A DNA stretch of 39,229 nt. Source: Fibrobacter sp. UBA4297. Lineage in GTDB: Bacteria; Fibrobacterota; Fibrobacteria; Fibrobacterales; Fibrobacteraceae. Location: positions 1 through 39,229 of the forward strand of contig NZ_DGUZ01000004.1 in the NCBI RefSeq assembly GCF_002394865.1, in the 5' to 3' direction. Under the pieces are notes generated by a model, which saw nothing but the letters and a program-made list of their open reading frames with translations, ran no database searches and had not been told where the DNA came from. Positions 23,607 through 32,140 of this stretch are shown piece by piece. A program made the position numbers and the translations under genes. Every line of letters starts with the position of its first letter. The first letter of the stretch is position 1.

Positions 23607-26369
23607 ATGAAATGGATGCTTGTTCTTGTAATCGCTTTATTATACGCTTGTACCGAATCCAACAGTTCAGCGGTCCTGAATGAAGAATTTGTAAATACAG
23701 TAGAGGATTCACTTTCGGGAATGCTGCGTGTTTCGCACAATTTTAATTCTATAGTGCGTTTGGGAACAAACGATGCTAGGGCGAAATCTAACGAAAAACC
23801 TGAACTGAGGGTCAAGCTGGACTATGATTTTTCCATCGGAAAAACAGAGGTGACGTGTCGCGAGTTCAATAAACTCATGAAACATGCCAGTGGGCTTGAA
23901 GTTGATTGCGATGATGATTTGTATCCAGCGACAGATTTGACTTATTACGATGCTGTACTTTTTGCAAATGAACGGAGCAAGGCGGAGGGGCTAGATACGG
24001 TCTATACCTATGTCAATGCCCAGTTCGACGCAGAAAAGCATTGTACGAATCTCGTCGGATTTGTTTTTCATCCTGAATTAAAAGGCTATCGCCTCCCGAC
24101 TGAAACCGAGTGGGTGTTGGTTGCGCGTTCTTCATGGAAGTCTGCTAGTGGCTGGGTCTCCGAAAATTCAGATTACAAGCTCCATAAAGTGTGCAGCAAG
24201 ACTGACAAAGAGTCCGCAATATGCGATATGTATGGAAACGCTTTGGAATGGGTGAATGACTGGAATGGAAATTTTCAAGATACACTTTTAACAAACTATG
24301 TTGGAGCTCCTGATGGTGGCGCTTTGGGAATGCGTGTTGTAAAAGGCGGTTGCTACCGTAATTCCGCAAGTACAATTAATTTGTATAATCGCGGGGATGT
24401 CTATACGGTAACGTCTTCGACTCGTGCCGATTACGTCGGCTTTAGGCTTGCTTTTGGCGTGATTCCCAATGCCGTGTGGATGAATGCAAATGGAAGTGTT
24501 GCTACAAGTCGTATTCTACCCCTTGCCAATTCGACGATTATCCGTTCGCAGGCCGGGACTTTTAAGGTGAAAGTCGCATTCCGCAATGACCTTACTGGCA
24601 ATTTGGCGTATGTAGATTTTTCGAGCGGCTCGCCATCGGTTGTCGAAATCGAGGATTCCATTGATGTGTATCATCCTGAAATTTCGCCTAACGGAAAGAA
24701 GGTGGCGTTCTGTACAAATATTGAAGGAATACCTGGAAATTCAGCTCTTTATGTGCGCGATTTGAACGCAGAGGGCTCCAATCTTGTAAAGCTTGATGTC
24801 GAAAGTGCCGCAATTCCGCGTTGGCGCGTCATTGGCGACGATACGGTTATCGTATATGTGACAGATGCCGGCAACAACAAAGATGAATCGTCGTTCAAGA
24901 AAGCTTCGACATGGCAAGTGAAATTTGCAAATGGAAAATTCGGTACTCCCCAAAAACTGTTTGACGGGGCGTATCATGGCGGAATCAGCTACGATGACAA
25001 GCTTGCTGTTTCTGGTGCAAGGCTTTTGCGTGCTCGTATTGCAAAGACTGGCTCAACCGTTATGGATAAAGCCGTTGATACGGTGTGGTACCAGTACAAT
25101 GGCGAGGCAGAGCAGGCCTGTAATGCATCGCTTGCTAGGGATAGTAGCAAACGAACGCTGTTCCTTGATTTTGGCGGTAAGACTGGACGTGAATTTGTAA
25201 AAAATACCTACGCTGTGCACGAACTGTTGCTTGTCGTGGATTCAACAGGCCGGTTGATCCATTCGGTTGCTGCACCGGAAGGCTTTGCATTTGATCATAG
25301 TGAATGGGCGTCAGGAACAAGCCATATAGCCGTGGCGACGCTTACAAATGTGAGTGGTGCGCATTCAAAGATTGTCCTTGTGAATTTATTTGATGGAAGT
25401 ATTGTTGATCTTGTCGAAGGCGATGAATTGTGGCATCCGTCCATGTGGATCAAAAGTGATTTTTATATGAACGATGATATGCTACTTGATCTCGACAGCG
25501 CTGGCGTCTATTTTTACGAAGGACAGGACTGGACTTACGTGACGCTAGGCTACAAGATGTCGCTTTTGTGGAAGTATCGCAATGATGTCGAAATTTTGTG
25601 CGTTGGAAGTTCTAGAATGGAAAATGGCGTTATGGCAGCGGCGCTATCATCGGGTTATGGCCTGAATATGGGGTATTCGGGGAACGATATGAACGCCTCC
25701 CTGTTTATTGCACAGCATTATGGCTTGAATCACTTGAAAAAATTGAAAGTCATCGTAGTCTCTCTTGACCTTGACTTGTGGATAAATTCTACGGAATATA
25801 CAGTCATGATGATTTCTAAAACACCTGGATTTATGTACGATGTGAACCATGGCTTTTGGACCACTGGCTTGCCTGATGGATTTTTGGAGGCTGTAGAACA
25901 GTCCTCTGAACATTCGGAATATGCCAAAAAGTTTTATGAAGACTCCCGAGGATTTTTTAGCGACGAGGGGACCGGCTGGGGAACCGCTACAGTAGATGTG
26001 GATTCTAACTGGAACGGCGAAATTGGAGAACAGAAGGTGGCGTGGAATACGCAACGCCTGAAGGATTTTTTGGCATTGACAGAGCCTTTGGGGATAAAAG
26101 TTGTCGGTGTGCATTTCCCTTTAAATCCGGGATATCGCGATACTGGGTCTTGGGGACGCTATGGGCCAAAGCGTTCTATCGCCATGCAAATCCTTGATTC
26201 GCTGAGCAAGTTCCAGAAGCGATATCCGCATTTCCACATATTCGACGAAAATAAGGGCGGTGCGCATGACTATCCAGATGAGTGTGCGTTAAATACGGAC
26301 CATTTGAGCATCCAAGGGGCTGCTAAACTCACGAAACGTCTAGATTCGCTGTTAGGCTCATTGAAGTAA
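23607..26369 (+). CDS. Array gene 3: SUMF1-propeller-SGNH lipoprotein (TIGR02171-like)
   Basis: The 920-residue paralog has a short signal with lipobox LLYAC (C15). The SUMF1-like domain (about 66-283) shows KTEVTC (C84), YRLPTETEW, CDMYGNALEWVNDW and KGGCYRNS. The Cys in GGCYR is the only cysteine in this strand in the array, and a single one does not restore the enzyme's Cys pair. The propeller has YHPEISPNG, FCTNIEG, WQVKFANGKFGTPQKLFDGAYHGG in fragments shared with genes 4-6, and GEAEQACN. The SGNH part has GSSR at 667-670, WGRYGPKRS and TDHLS (D898, H899). GGGGAG precedes the ATG. It begins 23 bp after gene 2 and ends 18 bp before gene 4, so genes 1-4 look like one operon. Confidence 0.85.
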   Translation: MKWMLVLVIALLYACTESNSSAVLNEEFVNTVEDSLSGMLRVSHNFNSIVRLGTNDARAKSNEKPELRVKLDYDFSIGKTEVTCREFNKLMKHASGLEVDCDDDLYPATDLTYYDAVLFANERSKAEGLDTVYTYVNAQFDAEKHCTNLVGFVFHPELKGYRLPTETEWVLVARSSWKSASGWVSENSDYKLHKVCSKTDKESAICDMYGNALEWVNDWNGNFQDTLLTNYVGAPDGGALGMRVVKGGCYRNSASTINLYNRGDVYTVTSSTRADYVGFRLAFGVIPNAVWMNANGSVATSRILPLANSTIIRSQAGTFKVKVAFRNDLTGNLAYVDFSSGSPSVVEIEDSIDVYHPEISPNGKKVAFCTNIEGIPGNSALYVRDLNAEGSNLVKLDVESAAIPRWRVIGDDTVIVYVTDAGNNKDESSFKKASTWQVKFANGKFGTPQKLFDGAYHGGISYDDKLAVSGARLLRARIAKTGSTVMDKAVDTVWYQYNGEAEQACNASLARDSSKRTLFLDFGGKTGREFVKNTYAVHELLLVVDSTGRLIHSVAAPEGFAFDHSEWASGTSHIAVATLTNVSGAHSKIVLVNLFDGSIVDLVEGDELWHPSMWIKSDFYMNDDMLLDLDSAGVYFYEGQDWTYVTLGYKMSLLWKYRNDVEILCVGSSRMENGVMAAALSSGYGLNMGYSGNDMNASLFIAQHYGLNHLKKLKVIVVSLDLDLWINSTEYTVMMISKTPGFMYDVNHGFWTTGLPDGFLEAVEQSSEHSEYAKKFYEDSRGFFSDEGTGWGTATVDVDSNWNGEIGEQKVAWNTQRLKDFLALTEPLGIKVVGVHFPLNPGYRDTGSWGRYGPKRSIAMQILDSLSKFQKRYPHFHIFDENKGGAHDYPDECALNTDHLSIQGAAKLTKRLDSLLGSLK

Positions 26370-26387
26370 TTGCTATTTTCTTTGATT

Positions 26388-29144
26388 ATGTTCAAGGCTC
26401 TTTTGGCGTTATTTATTTGTGTTTTGGTTTCGTGTTCGGATTCTGGCAGTACTTCGTCTGTGGTGGATTCGAATACGCCTGTTTCAGTGGACTCTTTAGC
26501 TGGAATGGTGCTTGTAAACGCGCAAAAGAAAGAGGTTCAGCTGGGTACGGACAATCCTTTTGCGAAGGCGATTGAACGTCCGCAAATGACCGTGACATTT
26601 GACTACAGGTATTCTTTGGGTAAACATGAAGTGACCTGTGGTGAGTTTAATTCGCTAATGAAACCTTCATTTGGCCTTTCGCTGAAATGCTCTAGCGACA
26701 AAATCCCGGCAACGGATGTGACCTATTATGATGCCGTTCTTTTTGCAAACGAGCGCAGCAAGGACGAAGGTCTAGACACGTCGTACACTTACGTAAAAGC
26801 ACAATTTGATAATGAAAAGCACTGTATAAATTTGGAGGGCTTTGCTTTCCATCCTGAATCAAAAGCGTTTCGTTTGCCGACAGAAGCGGAATGGGTTTTG
26901 GTTGCGAAGAATTATTGGAATGCAGAAAAAAGCTGGACTTCTGAAAATTCGGAGTACAAGCTGCATGAAGTCTGTGCTAAATCGAATTCAGAAACGGATG
27001 TTTGCGACATGCTCGGAAATGCCATGGAATGGGTCAATGACTGGCTCGGTAATTTTCGCGATACGACTGTTGCAAACTATGTGGGCGCTCCCGATGCAGG
27101 CTCCTTGAGGATGCGTATTGTCAAAGGCGGCTCTTTTAGAAATGCGGTAACGTCTATTGAACTGTATAATCGTGGCGATGTATATACAGTGACGTCGTCA
27201 ACGCGCAAGGACTACATTGGATTCCGTTTGGCGTTTGGTGCAATTCCCGAGGCCACGTGGATTGACGCCGGTGGCAGAGTCGTGGAATCCCGGATTGTTC
27301 CGTTGACATCGACTATGACTATACGCTCGTTGCTTGGTTCTTACGAGGCTAAGCTTGCGTTTCGCAACGATGTTACAGGGAATCTGGCCTATATTGACTA
27401 TCTGAGCGGTTCTCCGCTGGTTCGTGAAATTGCAGATTCGCTAGATGTTTATCACCCTGATATTTCGCCAGATGGTAAAAAAGTGGCGTTCTGTACAGGG
27501 TTGGAAGGCGTTGCTGGAAGTTCGGAACTTTATGTGCGTAACTTGAATGCTGAGGGCTCCAATCTTGTAAAGCTGAACGTCAAAAGCGCTGCAATCCCAC
27601 GCTGGCGAGTCATTGGCGTAGATACGGTGATTGTGTATGTGAGTGATGCCGGAAACAATAAGGACGAGTCTTCGTTCAAGGCTGCATCGACATGGCAAGT
27701 GAAATTTGCAAATGGCAAGTTTGGCGAACCCGTTAAGTTGTTTGATGGCGCATATCATGGTGGCATTAGCGGTGATGATAAACTTGCGGTTTCTGGCTCA
27801 ACTCGTTTGCGTGCACGAATCGCAAAATCGGGTTCTACCGTTATGGAAAAAGCGAGTGATACTGTATGGTATAAGTACGAAGGCGATTCAGAACAAGCTT
27901 GTAACGCCTCGCTCTCGAAAGACAGTAGCAAGCGTACGTTATTCCTTGATTTTGGCGGAAAGACTGGTGCTCGATTTGTCGGTTCGCATTATGGAACGCA
28001 TGAACGTTTGCTAGTGGTGGATTCGACAGGAACGCTTGTACAGACTGTTGCTTCACCGGAAAATTATGCTTTTGATCATAGCGAGTGGGTTATCGGGAAA
28101 AATAATAAAGCTGTTGCGACCCTTACGAATGCGGAAGGCGCGCACCGCAATATTGTGCTTGTTGACTTGTCTGATAGTTCCATTACAAAACTTGCTGAAG
28201 GCGATGAACTGTGGCATCCGTGTCTGTGGGTGAAAAACGAAGAGTCTCTTAGCGATATTGACCTCGATCTTGATAGCGCTGGTGTTTATTTTGTTGAAGG
28301 TCAAGATGGAACGCACGAATCTATAGGTATTAAGCTCACGATTATGTGGAAACATAAAAATGAGGTGGATATCTTATGTGTTGGCAGCTCTAGAGTCGAA
28401 AAGGGGATTGCCGTAACAGAGATGAAGTCTGGATTTGCAACAAACATTGGCCACATGGGCAACGACTTGAATGCTACGCTCTATGTTGCGGAAAATTACG
28501 GTGTGAATCATCTAAAAAAACTGAAATACATTGTATTGTCGGTGGATATAGATCTGTGGCTTAGCAAGACGGATTTTTCGGATATGATTTTCACAAATAC
28601 GCCAGGATATGTATATGATGCAAATCATAATTTTTGGAAAGATAATTTGCCGGAGTATTTTGCAGATGTTGTAGAAAATGCGGCTAACTATTCCGAGTCG
28701 GCTAAATCGAATTTTGTAAAAACCCGTGGATTCTATAGCGATGAAGGTGTTGAATGGGGAGCGCCCCTGGTGGAAGTCGATTCCAATTGGTCGAAAAAGC
28801 AAGTACAAAATATTGCATGGAATTTGAATTTGCTTGAAAAGTTTATCATCAAAATGGATTCCTTGAATTTGAAAGTTGTTGGTGTTATTTTCCCGCAAAA
28901 TCCGCGTTACCGCGAAACCGGTTCCTGGGGACGCTATGGTCCTAGACATTCATTAGCGGCTGAAGCGATGGAATCTTTGAAGAATATGGATAGCAAGTAT
29001 TCAAATTTTGTCTTGATGGATGAAAATAAAGATGGCAATCACGATTATTCAGACGAAGATGCTCTAAATACAGACCATCTTAGCCTTCAGGGGGCGTCCA
29101 AATTGACGAAACGCCTTGATTCCTTAATAAAATCACTGAAGTAG
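26388..29144 (+). CDS. Array gene 4: SUMF1-propeller-SGNH lipoprotein (TIGR02171-like)
   Basis: The 918-residue paralog starts at the ATG at 26388; a TTG at 26370 is possible but would spoil the signal peptide. Lipobox is VLVSC (C16). SUMF1-like landmarks are KHEVTC (C84), FRLPTEAEW, CDMLGNAMEWVNDW and KGGSFRNA. The propeller and SGNH parts are closest to gene 3, with GSSR at 666-669, WGRYGPRHS and TDHLSLQG (D896, H897). No clear ribosome-binding site stands before the ATG, so translation may depend on coupling to gene 3 (18-bp gap). Downstream there are 86 bp with the shared 17-bp motif before gene 5 and no visible terminator. Genes 3 and 4 look like the most recent duplicate pair. Confidence 0.85.
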   Translation: MFKALLALFICVLVSCSDSGSTSSVVDSNTPVSVDSLAGMVLVNAQKKEVQLGTDNPFAKAIERPQMTVTFDYRYSLGKHEVTCGEFNSLMKPSFGLSLKCSSDKIPATDVTYYDAVLFANERSKDEGLDTSYTYVKAQFDNEKHCINLEGFAFHPESKAFRLPTEAEWVLVAKNYWNAEKSWTSENSEYKLHEVCAKSNSETDVCDMLGNAMEWVNDWLGNFRDTTVANYVGAPDAGSLRMRIVKGGSFRNAVTSIELYNRGDVYTVTSSTRKDYIGFRLAFGAIPEATWIDAGGRVVESRIVPLTSTMTIRSLLGSYEAKLAFRNDVTGNLAYIDYLSGSPLVREIADSLDVYHPDISPDGKKVAFCTGLEGVAGSSELYVRNLNAEGSNLVKLNVKSAAIPRWRVIGVDTVIVYVSDAGNNKDESSFKAASTWQVKFANGKFGEPVKLFDGAYHGGISGDDKLAVSGSTRLRARIAKSGSTVMEKASDTVWYKYEGDSEQACNASLSKDSSKRTLFLDFGGKTGARFVGSHYGTHERLLVVDSTGTLVQTVASPENYAFDHSEWVIGKNNKAVATLTNAEGAHRNIVLVDLSDSSITKLAEGDELWHPCLWVKNEESLSDIDLDLDSAGVYFVEGQDGTHESIGIKLTIMWKHKNEVDILCVGSSRVEKGIAVTEMKSGFATNIGHMGNDLNATLYVAENYGVNHLKKLKYIVLSVDIDLWLSKTDFSDMIFTNTPGYVYDANHNFWKDNLPEYFADVVENAANYSESAKSNFVKTRGFYSDEGVEWGAPLVEVDSNWSKKQVQNIAWNLNLLEKFIIKMDSLNLKVVGVIFPQNPRYRETGSWGRYGPRHSLAAEAMESLKNMDSKYSNFVLMDENKDGNHDYSDEDALNTDHLSLQGASKLTKRLDSLIKSLK

Positions 29145-29158
29145 ACCTCTTTTGTAGT

Positions 29159-29175
29159 GTATTTGTAAAAATCTA
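29159..29175 (+). promoter_or_regulatory. Shared 17-bp motif before array gene 5
   Basis: GTATTTGTAAAAATCTA matches the element before gene 1 at 16 of 17 positions. It ends 55 bp before the gene 5 ATG, leaving room for a transcript start and leader, and marks the only sizeable gap within the array. A second transcription unit starting here is inferred. Confidence 0.45.
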
Positions 29176-29230
29176 GAATGATGTAACTTTGTAAATTGTA
29201 AATGAGACTATGTCTAAGGGAGATTTTTGT

Positions 29231-32137
29231 ATGAAAAAGCTTTTTTTGTTAGCTGCTTTGCCACTGGCTCTTTTGGTATCCTGTTCGGATTCTCCGACTC
29301 AGACCGAAATGGGTTCGTCACTTGTTTGCAGTTTACAAGAAAACTGTAAGGGTGTTTCTTTGCAGGATGGCTTTGCTCTAATCAAGTCTTCTGGAAAGTA
29401 TGCGGAACTAGGGACGAATGTCAAGTCCGCTCCACAAAAAGAACGCCCTCAGATGGATGTCAAGTTTGCATACGATTTCCAACTTGGCAAGCACGAAGTC
29501 ACTTGTGGTGAATTCAACGATGTGATGGGCGGAAAAGAAGGCCGCCTTACGCTGGACTGCGCGAACAAAAATTTGCCTGCCGTCAACGTGACGTTTTACG
29601 ATGCGGTTCTCTTTGCCAATGCCAAAAGCAAAAAGGCGGGGCTGGATTCTGCCTATACGTACACATCGGCTGAATTTGACAAGAATGGCCATTGTGTCCT
29701 TTTGGAAGGCTTTAAGTTTAATCCTGGCGTTGAATCGTTCCGTTTGCCGACCGAAGCCGAATGGGTTTTTGCAGCTGGGGTTTCTTCGAGTGCCGAAAAC
29801 AGCTGGAATGCCGGAAATTCCGACTTCAAGGCTCACGAAGTCTGTGGCAAGAAAGATGAAAACGGACTTTGCGATATGTTCGGCAACGTGACGGAATGGG
29901 TGAACGATTGGCTAGGAAGTTTCCGTGATACGACGATTACAGATTACGTGGGGGCATCGAATGGCGGAAGCCTTGGCGAACGCGTTATCAAGGGCGGTAG
30001 CTTTAGGAGTGAACCCGAAACTATAAACTTGTATGCCCGCGGCGATGTCTATACGGTGACGGGTACGAGTTCTTCGGAATATCTCGGGTTCCGCTTGGCG
30101 TATGGTAAAATAAGCAATCCGGTTTGGCTTGATGCTTCGGGCGATGTCGTTGCATCGAATATTTCTGTGGTGACGTCGTCAAAAAAGATTTCCTCGTTTT
30201 TTGGAGTGGCTCGTTCCAAGCTTGCGTTCCGCAACGATTTGACAGGGAACCTTGCTTATGTTGATTTTGCAAAGGTTTCTCCGATTGTTGTTGAAATCAA
30301 GGATACTTTTAGCGTTTATCACCCGGATATTTCGCCGGATGGTAAGCGTGTGGCTTTTTCTACTGGGCTGGAAGGCGTTAGCGGAAAATCTGCAGTCTAT
30401 GTCCGCAACCTGGATTCTGAAGGAACCTCCCTTGTAAAACTTGATGTCAAGTCTGCGACAATTCCCCGTTGGCGAGTGCTCGAAAACGGCGATACGGTGG
30501 TTGTCTACGTGAGCGATGCTGGCAACAACAAAGATGAATCGTCGTTCAAGGCCGCTTCTACATGGCAGGTGAAGTTTGCAAATGGCAAGTTTGGTGAACC
30601 TTCGAAGCTCTTTGACGGCGCTTATCACGGTGGAATCAGCAATGATGAAAAGTTGACCATAACTGGAGCTCGTCTGCTCCGCGCACGCATTGCAACCAAA
30701 GAATCTACAATTAAATCAAAGGCGGTTGATACGGTTTGGTACGGTGGGGAACAGGCTTGCAACGCTTCGTTAAATAAGACGACAAAGCGTACAATGTTCC
30801 TCGATTTTGCCGGTGAAACAGGAACCAAATTTGTCGGTTCGAAGTATCGCACTCATGAACGTTTGTTTGTTGCTGATGACAAGGGCAAATTGCTGAACTC
30901 TGTAGCATCGCCCAATGGCTATACCTTTGACCACAGTGAATGGGTTTTGAATGATGAGACTATGGCGGTTGCAACGCTAACGAATGCGGATGGTGCGCAT
31001 CAAAAGATTGTGCTTGTCAATACAACGGATGGGAGTATTACAAATCTTGTTGAAGGCGAGGAAATTTGGCATCCGTGTTTCTGGACACCAGCAGAAAAAA
31101 AGTCAGAGCATTCAGACTGGTCTATAGACAGCGTCGGTCGTTATGCATCGGCTGCGAATCAGACAAATTATTTGCTTTCGCATAAAATGCCTATGTTCTG
31201 GAAACTTAAGGATTCTGTAGAGGTTGTTGGTCTTGGTAATTCTCATTTGTGGGCCGGCTTTGCAGCATCTGAAATGAGTAAACCGGCAATGAATATGGGT
31301 GTTGTGCCGTGTGACATGCACTGTATGTACTACCTCTTTAAAAATTACATCTTGAACCATTGTCCAAAAGTGAAATATGTTGTCTTGAGTCTTGATTTTG
31401 ACTTGTGGTACAACATAGACCCGCGTCGAGATATTAATGAGGGGATGGGTGGCGCACTTGGTTTTGAATATGACCGTAATCATGATTTTTATCCGGATGG
31501 CGTTGATGAAAATTTTGTCCAAATGGTCATGGATAATGCTTCGGACGATATTGATGACCTCATGAAAACTCAAGGTTGGCATGCGATTACAGAAAGCCTA
31601 GGGTGGACTGATGAAAATGGCGTATCTGGCTTGAATGGCGATTCCACATGGAGTGATTGCCTGTTCAACAAGAACCTTGCCAATTGTCTTGTGGATATGG
31701 ACCAGAATTCGTGCCTTTCCAATGACACGATGGATGTGTGCGTGCCGGATACGAACTTGAACATGTGCCTTGCGAAGTCCCCTTTGAACCAGTGCTTGGC
31801 TATTTTCTCGGGAGATGTGGACAAACTAAAGAATATTGTGCGCTTGGCTAATGAAAATGACATCACTGTTATCGGCGTTATGTTCCCGATTAGCCCGTAT
31901 TACAAGAAAACTGGTTCTTACGGGCGTCACGGCATGCGCCGCAGCCATGCCCAAGCCTTGATTGAAGAAATCGAGACATGGGCCAAGAATAAGCCTAATT
32001 TTGTTGTTATGAACGAAAATAATTATGGGGATCACGATTACCCTAATTCAATGGCTTATGATTTTGACCACTTGAATAAGGATGGGGCTAAACGTTTAAC
32101 GTCTCGCATTGATTCTTTGATTAAATCAATGAGGTAA
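29231..32137 (+). CDS. Array gene 5: SUMF1-propeller-SGNH lipoprotein with Cys-repeat insert
   Basis: At 968 residues this is the longest member. It starts at the ATG at 29231, with AAGGGAG 8 bp before it; an in-frame ATG at 29210 lies ahead of the ribosome-binding site. Lipobox is LLVSC (C18). SUMF1-like landmarks are KHEVTC (C92), FRLPTEAEW, CDMFGNVTEWVNDW and KGGSFRSE. The propeller has FSTG where the others have FCT. In the SGNH part the nucleophile motif is GNSH (669-672) instead of GSSR, followed by YGRHGMRRS and DFDHL (D946, H947). Between about 805 and 860 it has an insert with six cysteines exactly nine residues apart. It heads the second transcription unit and ends 3 bp before gene 6. 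Confidence 0.85.
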   Translation: MKKLFLLAALPLALLVSCSDSPTQTEMGSSLVCSLQENCKGVSLQDGFALIKSSGKYAELGTNVKSAPQKERPQMDVKFAYDFQLGKHEVTCGEFNDVMGGKEGRLTLDCANKNLPAVNVTFYDAVLFANAKSKKAGLDSAYTYTSAEFDKNGHCVLLEGFKFNPGVESFRLPTEAEWVFAAGVSSSAENSWNAGNSDFKAHEVCGKKDENGLCDMFGNVTEWVNDWLGSFRDTTITDYVGASNGGSLGERVIKGGSFRSEPETINLYARGDVYTVTGTSSSEYLGFRLAYGKISNPVWLDASGDVVASNISVVTSSKKISSFFGVARSKLAFRNDLTGNLAYVDFAKVSPIVVEIKDTFSVYHPDISPDGKRVAFSTGLEGVSGKSAVYVRNLDSEGTSLVKLDVKSATIPRWRVLENGDTVVVYVSDAGNNKDESSFKAASTWQVKFANGKFGEPSKLFDGAYHGGISNDEKLTITGARLLRARIATKESTIKSKAVDTVWYGGEQACNASLNKTTKRTMFLDFAGETGTKFVGSKYRTHERLFVADDKGKLLNSVASPNGYTFDHSEWVLNDETMAVATLTNADGAHQKIVLVNTTDGSITNLVEGEEIWHPCFWTPAEKKSEHSDWSIDSVGRYASAANQTNYLLSHKMPMFWKLKDSVEVVGLGNSHLWAGFAASEMSKPAMNMGVVPCDMHCMYYLFKNYILNHCPKVKYVVLSLDFDLWYNIDPRRDINEGMGGALGFEYDRNHDFYPDGVDENFVQMVMDNASDDIDDLMKTQGWHAITESLGWTDENGVSGLNGDSTWSDCLFNKNLANCLVDMDQNSCLSNDTMDVCVPDTNLNMCLAKSPLNQCLAIFSGDVDKLKNIVRLANENDITVIGVMFPISPYYKKTGSYGRHGMRRSHAQALIEEIETWAKNKPNFVVMNENNYGDHDYPNSMAYDFDHLNKDGAKRLTSRIDSLIKSMR
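31658..31795 (+). other. Nine-residue cysteine repeat in array gene 5
   Basis: TGC/TGT codons fall at 31658, 31685, 31712, 31739, 31766 and 31793, each 27 bp apart, giving Cys 810, 819, 828, 837, 846 and 855. The units read CLFNKNLAN, CLVDMDQNS, CLSNDTMDV, CVPDTNLNM, CLAKSPLNQ, then CLAIF. Leu or Val follows each Cys. The five other paralogs lack this segment. Confidence 0.93.
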
Positions 32138-32140
32138 TAT

